DNA of 64,000 nt from an uncultured Acetatifactor sp. (GTDB lineage: Bacteria; Bacillota; Clostridia; Lachnospirales; Lachnospiraceae), in contig CAJTMX010000025.1 in assembly GCA_910577235.1 (NCBI GenBank), positions 3,360 through 67,359 of the forward strand. The letters run 5' to 3'. The notes under the pieces were generated by a model, which saw only the letters and a list, made by a program, of their open reading frames with translations, did no database searches and had not been told where the DNA came from. This document shows positions 35,198-44,225 of this stretch, piece by piece (positions within the stretch are counted from its first letter, which is position 1; the number at the start of each line of letters is the position of its first letter). A program made the position numbers and the translations under genes.

Positions 35198-36910
35198 ATG
35201 GTAACCGAGATATTGGATCGGCTGAATCCGTGGCAGCGGGAGGCGGTGCTGGATGACAGCGATACCTGCGTGGTCAATGCCAATGTGGGAAGCGGTAAGA
35301 CCACGGTGCTGATCGCCAAGCTGCTATATTTGTACTATGTGAAAAATATTCCCTACAGCCGTATGATCGTGCTTACTTTTACCCACAAGGCGGCGGAGGA
35401 GATTCGCACACGGCTGGAGTGCCGGGAGGGGAACCTGGCAGCGGAGCAGCTGACGGGGTTCGGGACCTTTCACAGCGTGGCTTACCGGCTCCTGAAACAG
35501 ACGCTGCCGGTGGAGGAGTTGGGCTATACCCGGGAGTTTACTGTACTGCTGCCGGAGCAGGAGCTGGAACTTGCCGGAGAACTGATCCGACGGGAGGGAT
35601 TTAAGATAAAGTATCCGGCCCGGTTGTCCAAACGCTTGGAAACCGCCGCCCGCCTGGGCCCCGGGGGCAGAGACAGCGTGGAGGGAAAACGTCTGGACAA
35701 GCTGCGGGATGATATATGGCTGCTGGCGGAGGAGCTAAAGAGGGAGAAGAGACGCCGCAATACCATGACTTTTCAGGAATTGCTGGAAAACGCGGAGGTT
35801 CTCCTGGGAAAATACCCCATAAACCCGGAGTGGATAGTGATCGATGAGGTGCAGGACAGCGACCAACGGCAGCTGGCCTTTCTGGACGCCCTGCGGGGCA
35901 GAGGAGCCAGGCTCTTTGCAGTGGGAGATCCCAATCAGGTCATCTATGGCTGGAAGGGCAGCAGCATCAATGCCTGTTTTACTCTGGTTCACCGCTATGG
36001 GGCCAGGGAGATGACCCTGCCCATGAACTACCGCAGCGGCAGCAGAATACTGGAGGCGGCAGGACGTTTTAAGCAATACGGGGACAAGCTCACCGGCAGC
36101 AGGGACAGTCTGGGCCAGATCAAAATCCGGCAGGCCTATGATCCGCTGGGGGAGGCATACTATCTGGCAGAACAGATTCGCGGTTTGGGACAGAGCGGTG
36201 TGCCACTGGAACAGATAGCGATCTTCTACCGGCTGCAGGCCCAGGCGCAGCAGCTTACGGATGTGTTCACCCGGGAGGGCATTCCCCATCTGGTGGTGGC
36301 CCGCAGGGAGAGAGACAGCGGGGAGGCTTATCTGGAGGAAGAGGGAGTCTCCCTGTACAGCCAGGAGATGGGGTTGAGCAGGGGGGAAGGCCATTGGGCA
36401 AAACCGGGTGTACGTCTCATGACCCTGCATGCGTCCAAAGGGCTGGAATTCACCCATGTATTCATCATAGGAGTCAATTACGGACTGATCCCTCTGCGCT
36501 CCGGCGGATTTGATGAGGAAGAGGAGGAGCGGCGATTATTTTTTGTGGGTATGACCAGAGCCAGGGACTACCTGGAACTGTCCTATTATACCCAGCCGGG
36601 AATGCCCGGAGTGGTATCCGGGGAGAGCCGCTATCTACAGATGATTCCTCAAAGGCTTGTGGAACGGGTGGAAAACGGCATGATGACTGATTTGGCGGAG
36701 TATACCGCAGAAAACATGCCCGCCGGCAAGGAATCAGGCGCGGAAACGGAAGTATCGCCGGATGTTTCCCGACGGGTGCGCCATGTCAGATATGGGGTTG
36801 GTACGGTGATTCAGGAGTCGCCGGAGTGTATCGCGGTGGATTTCGGAGAACTGGGAACAAAATCTTTTATAAAAGAGTTTGTGGACCTGGAGGACGTTGG
36901 GGAGCCGTAG
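35198..36910 (+). CDS. UvrD/PcrA-like superfamily 1 helicase (short form)
   Basis: 570 residues, shorter than PcrA (about 730). Motifs: Q-region LNPWQREAVLD, Walker A ANVGSGKTTVL (about 30), Ia LTFTHKAAEEI, II VIDEVQDSD, III AVGDPNQVIYGWKG, IV MNYRSG, V MTLHASKGLEF, VI GMTRARDYL. The C-terminus VRHVRYGVGTVIQESPEC resembles the Tudor-like tail of PcrA that contacts RNA polymerase. Subdomain 2B seems reduced. ATG 35198; the ribosome binding site lies in the minisatellite end. Probably a DNA-repair helicase. Confidence 0.9.
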   Translation: MVTEILDRLNPWQREAVLDDSDTCVVNANVGSGKTTVLIAKLLYLYYVKNIPYSRMIVLTFTHKAAEEIRTRLECREGNLAAEQLTGFGTFHSVAYRLLKQTLPVEELGYTREFTVLLPEQELELAGELIRREGFKIKYPARLSKRLETAARLGPGGRDSVEGKRLDKLRDDIWLLAEELKREKRRRNTMTFQELLENAEVLLGKYPINPEWIVIDEVQDSDQRQLAFLDALRGRGARLFAVGDPNQVIYGWKGSSINACFTLVHRYGAREMTLPMNYRSGSRILEAAGRFKQYGDKLTGSRDSLGQIKIRQAYDPLGEAYYLAEQIRGLGQSGVPLEQIAIFYRLQAQAQQLTDVFTREGIPHLVVARRERDSGEAYLEEEGVSLYSQEMGLSRGEGHWAKPGVRLMTLHASKGLEFTHVFIIGVNYGLIPLRSGGFDEEEEERRLFFVGMTRARDYLELSYYTQPGMPGVVSGESRYLQMIPQRLVERVENGMMTDLAEYTAENMPAGKESGAETEVSPDVSRRVRHVRYGVGTVIQESPECIAVDFGELGTKSFIKEFVDLEDVGEP

Positions 36911-36921
36911 ACAGCAGGATC

Positions 36922-36960
36922 GCTCCCACTCTACCCGTGTCCGCAGGGTAAAGTGGGAGC
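36922..36960. terminator. Convergent hairpin between helicase and peptidase genes
   Basis: GCTCCCACTCTACCC (36922-36936) pairs with GGGTAAAGTGGGAGC (36946-36960) apart from one mismatch. Very stable, without T run; placed between converging genes. Confidence 0.7.
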
Positions 36961-36963
36961 GCC

Positions 36964-37731
36964 TTACTGGTGAATATTGTAAATGGTTTCCGTCAGACAT
37001 TGGCGAATGAACTCGCAGGTCTGGGGGATGGAATCTTCCATCTGTTGGGGATTATTCAGATACCAGAAAAAACTTTCCGCGAAATATTCCTCGTTGTTTC
37101 GGGGATTGCAGCGCATACCCATATCTTCGGCAGCGTCCAACTCCTGCTCCATGAGGGAAATAAAATGTTCTCTCTCGCTGGGGAAGTTGCAGCAGTAATC
37201 CAGAAAATGACCGAATTCATGAAGAATGGTGGGGGAGTCTGTGGCGCTGTCCCGGTTCTCCACTTTGATGTACAGGCTCTGTACATCCGTTACTCCCTTA
37301 ACGGAGCTATACTGACCGTCAAATTCCGTTTGGGCGATATCGCGGTCCGTCACATAGAAGTGCCATCCATAGTCCGTGAAGAGATATCGGAGCTGGGCCG
37401 GCAGCCGGGACAGTACTTCCTCGCAGCGGTCCACATAGCGACTGTCTACTTCACCGATGGTCTCAGTCAAAGGGGTTAGATCTTTTACACAGGTGAGTAT
37501 CTCCTGAGCCGGCAGCGGTTCTTCCCCGCAAAGAAAATGCCGCCTGCGGGCAAAGATCCCGTGGTAGGGCGGATAATAGGGAAGAGTGCGCATCACCGGA
37601 CCCTCCGGTGACGGACAGGAGATATGAAACGGAAAAAAGGCATCACAAGAAAGGACCGGATCTACACCGCTCCACAGCAGAAAGATAATCATTGCCGGTA
37701 AAATCCGGGCCACCCTGTTTTTCCTGTTCAT
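36964..37731 (-). CDS. Secreted zinc metallopeptidase, anthrax-lethal-factor-like fold
   Basis: 255 residues. N-terminal signal sequence (RKNRVARILPAMIIFLLWSG...VLSC), perhaps a lipoprotein-type cysteine at about 29. The catalytic motif is ILHEFGHFLDYCC (HExxH), with a downstream NNEEYFAESFFWYL whose Glu is the probable third ligand, the spacing seen in ATLF-like domain proteins. WHFYVTDRDIAQTEF and GVTD precede it, as in that group. Substrate unknown. TATAAT occurs 4 bases before the ATG, so the transcript may start very close to the gene. Confidence 0.8.
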   Translation of the reverse strand: MNRKNRVARILPAMIIFLLWSGVDPVLSCDAFFPFHISCPSPEGPVMRTLPYYPPYHGIFARRRHFLCGEEPLPAQEILTCVKDLTPLTETIGEVDSRYVDRCEEVLSRLPAQLRYLFTDYGWHFYVTDRDIAQTEFDGQYSSVKGVTDVQSLYIKVENRDSATDSPTILHEFGHFLDYCCNFPSEREHFISLMEQELDAAEDMGMRCNPRNNEEYFAESFFWYLNNPQQMEDSIPQTCEFIRQCLTETIYNIHQ

Positions 37732-38061
37732 GATTATACCCCTGCACCCGTTTAGGCGGGCCTGTCTGGCGAAGACTGAACAATGTGTTAGACTCTTCCG
37801 TCAGTAAACTCAGTGTTTCGTTTCTGTTAATACGGTAACAGTATAACATGGCGTCCTGATTTTTTCCAGTGGAAAGCCCGATTAATATATTGACAACTCA
37901 GCCGGTAAACTGCTCTGAACAGGAGTGATTCCGGTCTGGGGCGTTCCATGTTCACTGCCCTGTGGAAAAATTATACCAACCAACACTTGCATTTACTCCA
38001 CATCGGTGGTATATATTAGTCAGTTGAAAGAGGGAAATTCCCGGAAAGAGAGGACAATATT
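37732..38061. other. Intergenic region between divergent genes
   Basis: 330 bases. For the plus strand a promoter TTGCAT (37987-37992), 17 bp, TATATA (38010-38015) fits the YqeY gene. For the minus strand GTATAAT lies directly before the peptidase gene without a clear -35. A small hairpin CCCG..CGGG lies near 37747. No gene seen. Confidence 0.6.
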
Positions 38062-38499
38062 ATGCAGTTTGAGCAATTACAAAAAGACATGATCGCCGCC
38101 ATGAAGGAGCGGAATAAAGTGCGCAAGGACGCTATTTCCACATTGGTATCCGCCGCTAAAAAGGTAGCCATAGATGAGGGAACCCGGGATAATATCACGG
38201 AGGAGATCGTAGACAGGGTTATTCTCAAGGAGATCAAGACGGTGAAAGAGCAGCTGGATGCCTGCCCTGCCTCACGGGAGGATCTGCGAGAAGAGTATCA
38301 GGCCAGATATGACATCTTCCAGGAGTATGCGCCGAAAATGCTGTCCGCTCAGGAGGTGGAGGAATTATTGGCGGAAAAATACGCCGATCTGTTGGCGCAG
38401 AAGAACAAGGGCCTGATCATGAAGACAGTCATGCCGGAGCTGAAAGGTAAGGCGGAGGGAAGTGTGATCAATCAGGTGGTGGCTAAGCTCTGCCAGTAG
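38062..38499 (+). CDS. GatB/YqeY-domain protein
   Basis: 145-residue helical protein. FEQLQKDMIAAMKERNKVRK and ISTLVSAAKKVAIDEG at the start, then ITEEIVDRVILKEIKTVKEQ, MLSAQEVEELLAEKYA and a basic end with VINQVVAKL, all typical of YqeY. The domain is related to the tRNA-binding tail of GatB; the stand-alone role is not established. AGAGAGGA before ATG 38062. Followed after 21 bp by the SpoU gene. Confidence 0.93.
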   Translation: MQFEQLQKDMIAAMKERNKVRKDAISTLVSAAKKVAIDEGTRDNITEEIVDRVILKEIKTVKEQLDACPASREDLREEYQARYDIFQEYAPKMLSAQEVEELLAEKYADLLAQKNKGLIMKTVMPELKGKAEGSVINQVVAKLCQ

Positions 38500-38520
38500 A
38501 TTTGTATCTGAGGAGTAGGT

Positions 38521-39363
38521 ATGGCGGATATTATTCAGATCAATGACATCAAAATACCGGAGTTAGACGTCTATGCCAGACTTTCGGAAGGGCAGATCGC
38601 TCATTATTTTGAACCCCGGGCGGGGCTGTTTATCGCAGAGAGTCCCGTAGTGATCCACAGGGCTTTAAACGCCGGGTACCGGCCATACTCCATGCTGGTG
38701 GAAGAGACATTGGCAGAGGGAGCCCAGGGCAGGGAACTGATCGCTCTCTGCCCCGGAATCCCTGTCTATACGGCGCGGCGGGAGGTATTGGAGCAGATCA
38801 CCGGATACGCGCTGACCAGAGGGATGCTCTGTGCCATGTACAGGAGGGAACTGCCCACCGCGGAACAGGTCTGTCGGGGCGCAAGCCGTATCGCGGTGCT
38901 GGAAAACGTGATGAATCCCACCAATGTGGGGGCGATCTTTCGCAGTGCCGCGGCCCTGAATATGGACGGAGTGCTGCTGACATACGGCAGCAGCGATCCC
39001 CTGTACCGCAGATCCGTCAGAGTCAGCATGGGGACGGTGTTTCAGATACCGTGGACTTTTCTGGACCCGGCAGAAGAAGGCGACGGCGTTGGGAACAGCG
39101 GCATAAACGGGCGGCTCCACGGACTGGGGTTTCGGACTGCCGCCATGGCACTGCGGGAGGATTCCATTTCTCTGGCAGATCCCTGCTTACAGCAGTCTGA
39201 ACGCTTGGCTATCGTGCTGGGAACCGAGGGAGACGGTCTGGCGGCGGATACTATCGCAGATTGCGACTATACCGTGCGGATTCCCATGTCTCACGGAGTG
39301 GATTCCCTGAATGTGGCGGCCGCCAGCGCCGTGGCGTTCTGGCAGCTGGGCATAAGGCGTTAA
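38521..39363 (+). CDS. TrmH/SpoU-family RNA 2'-O-methyltransferase
   Basis: 280 residues. N-terminal substrate domain (FIAESPVVIHRALNAGY), then the SPOUT motifs: NPTNVGAIFRSAAALNMDG (motif 1), IVLGTEGDGL (motif 2), DSLNVAAASAVAFW (motif 3). A different subgroup from RlmB at 1643 (there GSEGDG). Target nucleotide unknown. GGAGTAGGT precedes ATG 38521; probably in one operon with yqeY. Confidence 0.92.
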   Translation: MADIIQINDIKIPELDVYARLSEGQIAHYFEPRAGLFIAESPVVIHRALNAGYRPYSMLVEETLAEGAQGRELIALCPGIPVYTARREVLEQITGYALTRGMLCAMYRRELPTAEQVCRGASRIAVLENVMNPTNVGAIFRSAAALNMDGVLLTYGSSDPLYRRSVRVSMGTVFQIPWTFLDPAEEGDGVGNSGINGRLHGLGFRTAAMALREDSISLADPCLQQSERLAIVLGTEGDGLAADTIADCDYTVRIPMSHGVDSLNVAAASAVAFWQLGIRR

Positions 39364-39413
39364 CTGCCGGGAGTCCAGAGACGGCGGTCTGTTCCCGCAC
39401 GGGGAACCGGGCG

Positions 39414-40739
39414 TCAGTAGCAGTATTTTTTTCGCTTTCCCAGAAGGAACAGGACCGTTACCAGTGCCGCCAGCGCCTCCGCCACGATGATGGAGAACCA
39501 GATCCCGTCCAGACCCCAGAAGACCGGCAGGATGCAGACAGCGGCAATCTGGAACACCAGCGTGCGCAGAAAGGCGATCATTGCGGAGGTCAGTCCGTCG
39601 TTTAAGGCTGTAAAGAACGAAGAACCCAGGATGGTCAGGCCGGACAGCAAAAAGCAAAAGGAGAATATGGCAAAGGCGTGGATAGTCATGTCCAGCAGTC
39701 CGGCGTCATATCCCACAAAGAGCAGGGACAGGGGTTTCCCAAGCGCCTCTCCCGCAGCAAACATGGAAACGGAAAATATGCCGATCAGAATCAGGCTCTT
39801 TCTGAGCAGACTTTTCAATTCATCATGATTCTGCGCCCCGTAATGATAACCGATCACCGGAGCCGCGCCCACCGAATAGCCAATAAATACAGCTTGAAAG
39901 ATCATGCTTACATACATCAGCACGCCGTACGCGGCAATGCCGTCCGCTCCGGCGTATTTCATCAGTTGTAGATTGTAGAGCATGCTGACAATGGACATGG
40001 AGATATTGCTCATCAACTCCGACGCGCCGTTGGCACAGGTTTTTAGCAGAGCGCCGCCGTCAAATATATATCGAGTAAATCGCAGCAGGCTGCTGTTTTT
40101 GTGACCGAAATAGAGCAGCGGGATCACGCCTCCCACAAGCTGACTGAGGGCTGTGGCCGCAGCGGCGCCTGAAAGTCCCCAGGAAAAGGCAGCCACGAAC
40201 ACGGCATCCAATACCATATTGGTGATGCCTGCCGCCACGGTGATGCCCAGCCCCAGCTTGGGTTTTCCGGCAGTTGCAAAGAGACATTGGAACTCATATT
40301 GCAGTATAAAAAAGGGGAGTGCCGGCAATATAATTCGCCCATAGAGAATGCTGTCCTCCAGCAGTTGTCCTTTGGCTCCCATCAGGGCAGCTATGGGGCG
40401 CAGCAGGGCAAAACCGCCTACGGCCAGCGCCAGACCGCAGAGTGCGGACACACAAACGGTCATGGTGAACAGTTCATTGGCTTTATCCGATTTGCCTTCT
40501 CCCAGCGTCTTTGCGATCAGGGCGCTGCTTCCGGTGCCGAACATAAATCCTACGCATCCCAATATCATCAACAGGGGCATGATGAAATTTACAGCGGCAA
40601 AAGGCGTCTTACCCACAAAATTAGACACAAAAAAACCGTCCACCACTCCGTAGACCGAAGTAAATATCAGCATGATCACGGAGGGAAAAGTATAGCGCAA
40701 CAGACGCTTATAATCAAAGTGATCAGACAGTAGTATCAT
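39414..40739 (-). CDS. MATE-family multidrug/metabolite efflux protein
   Basis: 441 residues with 12 predicted TM helices in two MatE repeats; sodium- or proton-coupled export. Start YTFPSVIMLIFTSVYGVVDG, then FVGKTPFAAVNFIMPLLMIL, GTGSSALIAKTLGEGK (family motif) and, in the second half, GYSVGAAPVIGYHYGAQNH. ATG 40739 has AAGGAGG 11 bases upstream. It follows the MarR gene by 61 bp on the same strand and should be controlled by it. Confidence 0.93.
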   Translation of the reverse strand: MILLSDHFDYKRLLRYTFPSVIMLIFTSVYGVVDGFFVSNFVGKTPFAAVNFIMPLLMILGCVGFMFGTGSSALIAKTLGEGKSDKANELFTMTVCVSALCGLALAVGGFALLRPIAALMGAKGQLLEDSILYGRIILPALPFFILQYEFQCLFATAGKPKLGLGITVAAGITNMVLDAVFVAAFSWGLSGAAAATALSQLVGGVIPLLYFGHKNSSLLRFTRYIFDGGALLKTCANGASELMSNISMSIVSMLYNLQLMKYAGADGIAAYGVLMYVSMIFQAVFIGYSVGAAPVIGYHYGAQNHDELKSLLRKSLILIGIFSVSMFAAGEALGKPLSLLFVGYDAGLLDMTIHAFAIFSFCFLLSGLTILGSSFFTALNDGLTSAMIAFLRTLVFQIAAVCILPVFWGLDGIWFSIIVAEALAALVTVLFLLGKRKKYCY

Positions 40740-40800
40740 TATAAATCTAACCTCCTTGATGCCGTCCGGCGGCATCTCCATTCTTTATAGTTCGCATTCT

Positions 40801-41238
40801 CTATAGATCAGATGTTCTTTCGCGGATATCGTTTAAAAATCGCTCAGTCAGTTCCATATATTTTTTCACGTCCTGCGATGACCAGGATGCCAGTACTGCG
40901 TTTTCCGCGTCTAAAAGCCGCATGACGGTACGGCTGGCCAGATCCTTCCCCACCTCTGTCATGCATACGATCTTACCCTTGGAGCCGGTCTTTTGCAGAT
41001 AGAGTATACCCTCCGCCTCCAGCTTGCGTATGGCGGAGTTCACCGTCTGCTTGCTCAGGCCGCAGCGGCGGCATATTTCTGACAGCGGGCAGTCTGTTCC
41101 CTCATCGCAGAGGGTGTACAGTATGTGCATGGCACTGTCGGACAGTGCGAATTTCAGTGCGATATCGTGGTAGGTGGCATCTAATTCTCCCAGCAGATAG
41201 TTGAACCGTCTTATTCCTTCCGGTGTTGAATTACTCAT
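40801..41238 (-). CDS. MarR-family transcriptional regulator
   Basis: 145 residues, winged helix: SDSAMHILYTLCDEGTDCPL, SEICRRCGLSKQTVNSAIRK (recognition helix) and the wing GSKGKIVCMTEVGKDLA. I use ATG 41238, preceded by AGGAGGAAG; an upstream extension would be Arg-rich and unlike the family. First gene of an operon with the MATE transporter; the promoter carries two palindromes that fit a MarR operator. Confidence 0.92.
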   Translation of the reverse strand: MSNSTPEGIRRFNYLLGELDATYHDIALKFALSDSAMHILYTLCDEGTDCPLSEICRRCGLSKQTVNSAIRKLEAEGILYLQKTGSKGKIVCMTEVGKDLASRTVMRLLDAENAVLASWSSQDVKKYMELTERFLNDIRERTSDL

Positions 41239-41344
41239 GTTTCTTCCTCCTGTCCGGGTTTTGCGTGTTCCCTGTCGACATACCAATTTAGATATACATT
41301 TTTGGCGCTGAACATGCTTGTGTGTGGCGGCGCTCCGAAATTCG

Positions 41345-41394
41345 GTACGAAATCGTACAACAGTGAGCATAGTCCGATTTCGTACTTGTGTCAA
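41345..41394 (-). promoter_or_regulatory. marR-MATE promoter with two operator palindromes
   Basis: On the minus strand TTGACA (41394-41389), 17 bp, TATGCT (41371-41366). One palindrome fills the spacer (GTACGAAATCGGAC, 41385-41372, one mismatched pair) and a perfect 14-bp one lies just after the -10 (GTACGATTTCGTAC, 41358-41345). Both share GTACGA; their centres are 27 bp apart. A repressor on both would block polymerase. Confidence 0.85.
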
Positions 41395-41470
41395 GCAAAA
41401 AATAATTGTGCGGACATAAAAAAGGAGGTACAGCCATTTGGCCGTATCTCCTTTTCACGGATCTGCGCTA

Positions 41471-43906
41471 TTATCCCATTGTTACCACTACATTCACTTC
41501 TTTCTTGGAGGCGTCATAGGGGATGATATTGCCCTCCACGGCAGCCCCGTCCACGGTCATGGATCTCACGCCCTTTTCCACATTCTCCGGGTTCAGCACC
41601 TGAATATGGTACACGGCCCCGCGATATTCACGAGTCAGCTTAAAGTCGCCGAAACCCTTTGGCACACAGGGATTGATCTGTAGTCCCGTGTGAGTGGGGT
41701 ACACACCCAGAATATACTGGGATACATTGGCGAAGGTCCAGGCAGCAGTACCGGTGAGCCAGCTGTTCTTGGCCTCGCCGTGGAACTTGGCGTCCCGTCC
41801 GGCCACCATCTGGGAATACACATAGGGCTCGGTGCGGTGGATCTCACTGATATCTTCCACATAGGCGGGACAGGTCTTTTTATAGATCTCAAAGGCACGG
41901 TCGCCCCGGCCGATCACGGTCTCGGCGATGGATACCCAGGGGTTGTTGTGACAGAAGATTCCGGCGTTCTCCTTGTATCCGGGGGGATAGGAGGATACCT
42001 CGCCCAGTTCCAGGTGATACTTAGTATATGCGGGCTGCAGGATCATAATGCCGTAATCGGTGTCCAGTTTTTCCTTTACGGAGTTCAGGGCCTTTTCTGC
42101 CAGCCCTTCTTTTACGCCCACGCCGGCCAGCACACAGAATCCCTGGGGCTCGATATAGATCTGGCCCTCCTCGCACTCTTTGGAACCTACCTTGTGGCTG
42201 TACGCGTCATAGGCGCGGACAAACCATTCGCCGTCCCAGCCGCTGCTCAGGATGGTGTCGTACATCTCCGCAGCCTGCGCTCTGGCATATGCAGCCTCCT
42301 GGGCATCACCCATCAACTCGCACAGCTGCGCGTATTCCTCGCCGTATTTGACAAACATTCCCGCGATGAACACGGACTCTGCCACCGGGCCTTCGCTGGG
42401 CCCAAAGGTCTGGAAGGACTCGCCGGGATGCTCGGAAAAACAGTTCAGATTCAAGCAGTCGTTCCAGTCTGCCCGCCCGATCAGTGGCAGTCCGTGGGGC
42501 CCTTTGTGATTTACGATGAAATCAAGGGATCTCTTTAAGTGGTTCATCAGCGGCGTAGCCTTGGACATATCGTTGTCAAAGGGAACCAGCTGTTCCAGGA
42601 TGGAAGTGTCGCCGGTCTCACGCACATAGGCGCTGGTGCCCGCGATAAGCCACAGGGGATCGTCGTTAAAGCCGCTGCCGATATCGGAGTTGCCCTTCTT
42701 GGTCAGAGGCTGGTACTGATGATAGGCGCTGCCGTCCTCGAACTGTGTGGAGGCAATATCGATGATTCTCTCCCTGGCCCGGTCGGGGATCAAGTGCACA
42801 AAGCCCAGCAGGTCCTGACAGCTGTCCCTAAAGCCCATACCTCTGCCGATACCGGACTCGTAATAGGAGGCGGAGCGGGACATGTTAAATGTGACCATAC
42901 ACTGATATTGGTTCCAGGTATTTACCATGCGGTTGACCTTCTCGTCTCCGGATTCCACATGGTACTTGCCCAGCAGTTTTTTCCAGTAGTCCTGCAATGC
43001 GGCGAAAGCGGCGTCCACATCTGCCTCGCCCGCATAGCGTTCCAACATCTCATAGGCCGGTTTCTTGTTGATGACGCCGGGAGATTCCCATTTTTCGTCT
43101 TGGGGATTTTCAATATATCCCAGCACAAAGATATAGGTTTTGGACTCGCCGGGAGCCAGAGACACATTCAGCTGCTGGGAGGCGATGGGAGACCAGCCGC
43201 TGGCCATGGTGTTTTTGCATTGTCCGTTTTCCACAACCTCCGGGTTATCAGCGCCTCTGTATGCCCCCAGAAAATCATCCCGGATGGTATCAAAACCCGC
43301 CACAGGGGCATTTACGGAATAGACGGCATAATGATTGCGGCGCTCGCGGTACTCGGTCTTGTGGAATATGGTGGAACCCTCCACCTCCACCTCGCCGCAG
43401 CTAAGGAGCCGCTGGAAGTTCTTCATATCATCATCGGCGTTCCAGAGACACCATTCCACATAGGAGAAAACTTTCAACTCTTTGGTATCGCTCCCGGTAT
43501 TTTTCAAGGTCAGCTTGCTGATCTCGCAGTTGTCGTTCATGGGTACAAAGGTTAGCAGCTGCGCCTGCACTGCGTTCTTGCCGCCGGTGAAACGGCTGTA
43601 GCCCATACCGTGACGGCACTCGTAGGCATCCAGCTCTGTCTTTGTGGGCTGCCAGCCGGGATTCCATACGGTATCGCCGTCTTTTATGTAGAAATACTTG
43701 CCGCCCATGTCGGTGGGCACATTGTTGTAACGGTAACGGGTGAGACGCAGTAGCTTTGCGTCTTTATAGAAAGTATAGCCGCCACAGGTGTTGGAGATCA
43801 AGCTGAAAAACTCGTTGCAGCCCAGATAATTGATCCAGGGCAGAGGGGTTTTGGGGGTGGTGATGACATATTCCTGATTGACGTCATCAAAATAACCGAA
43901 TTTCAT
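41471..43906 (-). CDS. Cellobiose phosphorylase, GH94
   Basis: 811 residues, complete. Cleaves cellobiose with phosphate into glucose-1-phosphate and glucose in the cytoplasm, saving ATP. Start MKFGYFDDVNQEYVITTPKT and PLPWINYLGCNEFFSLISNT are characteristic of cellobiose (rather than chitobiose) phosphorylases. The catalytic-domain strip GIGRGMGFRDSCQDLLGF, the general-acid Asp in NSDIGSGFNDDPLW and GRADWNDCLNLN are present. An AAAGGAGTG site precedes the ATG. It diverges from the LacI-type gene and shares operators with it. Confidence 0.95.
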   Translation of the reverse strand: MKFGYFDDVNQEYVITTPKTPLPWINYLGCNEFFSLISNTCGGYTFYKDAKLLRLTRYRYNNVPTDMGGKYFYIKDGDTVWNPGWQPTKTELDAYECRHGMGYSRFTGGKNAVQAQLLTFVPMNDNCEISKLTLKNTGSDTKELKVFSYVEWCLWNADDDMKNFQRLLSCGEVEVEGSTIFHKTEYRERRNHYAVYSVNAPVAGFDTIRDDFLGAYRGADNPEVVENGQCKNTMASGWSPIASQQLNVSLAPGESKTYIFVLGYIENPQDEKWESPGVINKKPAYEMLERYAGEADVDAAFAALQDYWKKLLGKYHVESGDEKVNRMVNTWNQYQCMVTFNMSRSASYYESGIGRGMGFRDSCQDLLGFVHLIPDRARERIIDIASTQFEDGSAYHQYQPLTKKGNSDIGSGFNDDPLWLIAGTSAYVRETGDTSILEQLVPFDNDMSKATPLMNHLKRSLDFIVNHKGPHGLPLIGRADWNDCLNLNCFSEHPGESFQTFGPSEGPVAESVFIAGMFVKYGEEYAQLCELMGDAQEAAYARAQAAEMYDTILSSGWDGEWFVRAYDAYSHKVGSKECEEGQIYIEPQGFCVLAGVGVKEGLAEKALNSVKEKLDTDYGIMILQPAYTKYHLELGEVSSYPPGYKENAGIFCHNNPWVSIAETVIGRGDRAFEIYKKTCPAYVEDISEIHRTEPYVYSQMVAGRDAKFHGEAKNSWLTGTAAWTFANVSQYILGVYPTHTGLQINPCVPKGFGDFKLTREYRGAVYHIQVLNPENVEKGVRSMTVDGAAVEGNIIPYDASKKEVNVVVTMG

Positions 43907-44225
43907 AGTGGGACACTCCTTTTTTTAAGAATTTGTAAAATGTTTTAGAAAACGATTAAGTAAAACAGATTTTACATATGAGAATTATACATAACATATT
44001 ATCAAAATGCAATAGAGATTCGGAAAATATCAGAAATATTCTGCATTTAGTGTAAGCGGTTACATTGAGAAAAACCATAAAAAGTATAAAAATGATTGCA
44101 AAACTCGCTAAAATGTTTTAAACTTAACTTACACAAACGTTTAAGTATTTTAGAACAGTTTTACAAAAGTATAAGTGAAAAGTTTCACGGTCGTGGATAC
44201 CCGGACCGGGATAAGGAGAGTGCAG
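43907..44225. promoter_or_regulatory. Divergent control region of the cellobiose locus
   Basis: Minus-strand promoter for GH94: TTGCAT (44012-44007), 17 bp, TATAAT (43989-43984), followed by operator-like AGAAAACGATTAAGT (43947-43961). Plus-strand promoter for the LacI gene: TTGCAA (44096-44101), 17 bp, TAAACT (44119-44124), followed by CACAAACGTTTAAG (44132-44145). Between them is a perfect cre site TGTAAGCGGTTACA (44051-44064). The AAACGNTTAAG motif recurs at the binding-protein promoter (45378-45388). Confidence 0.8.
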
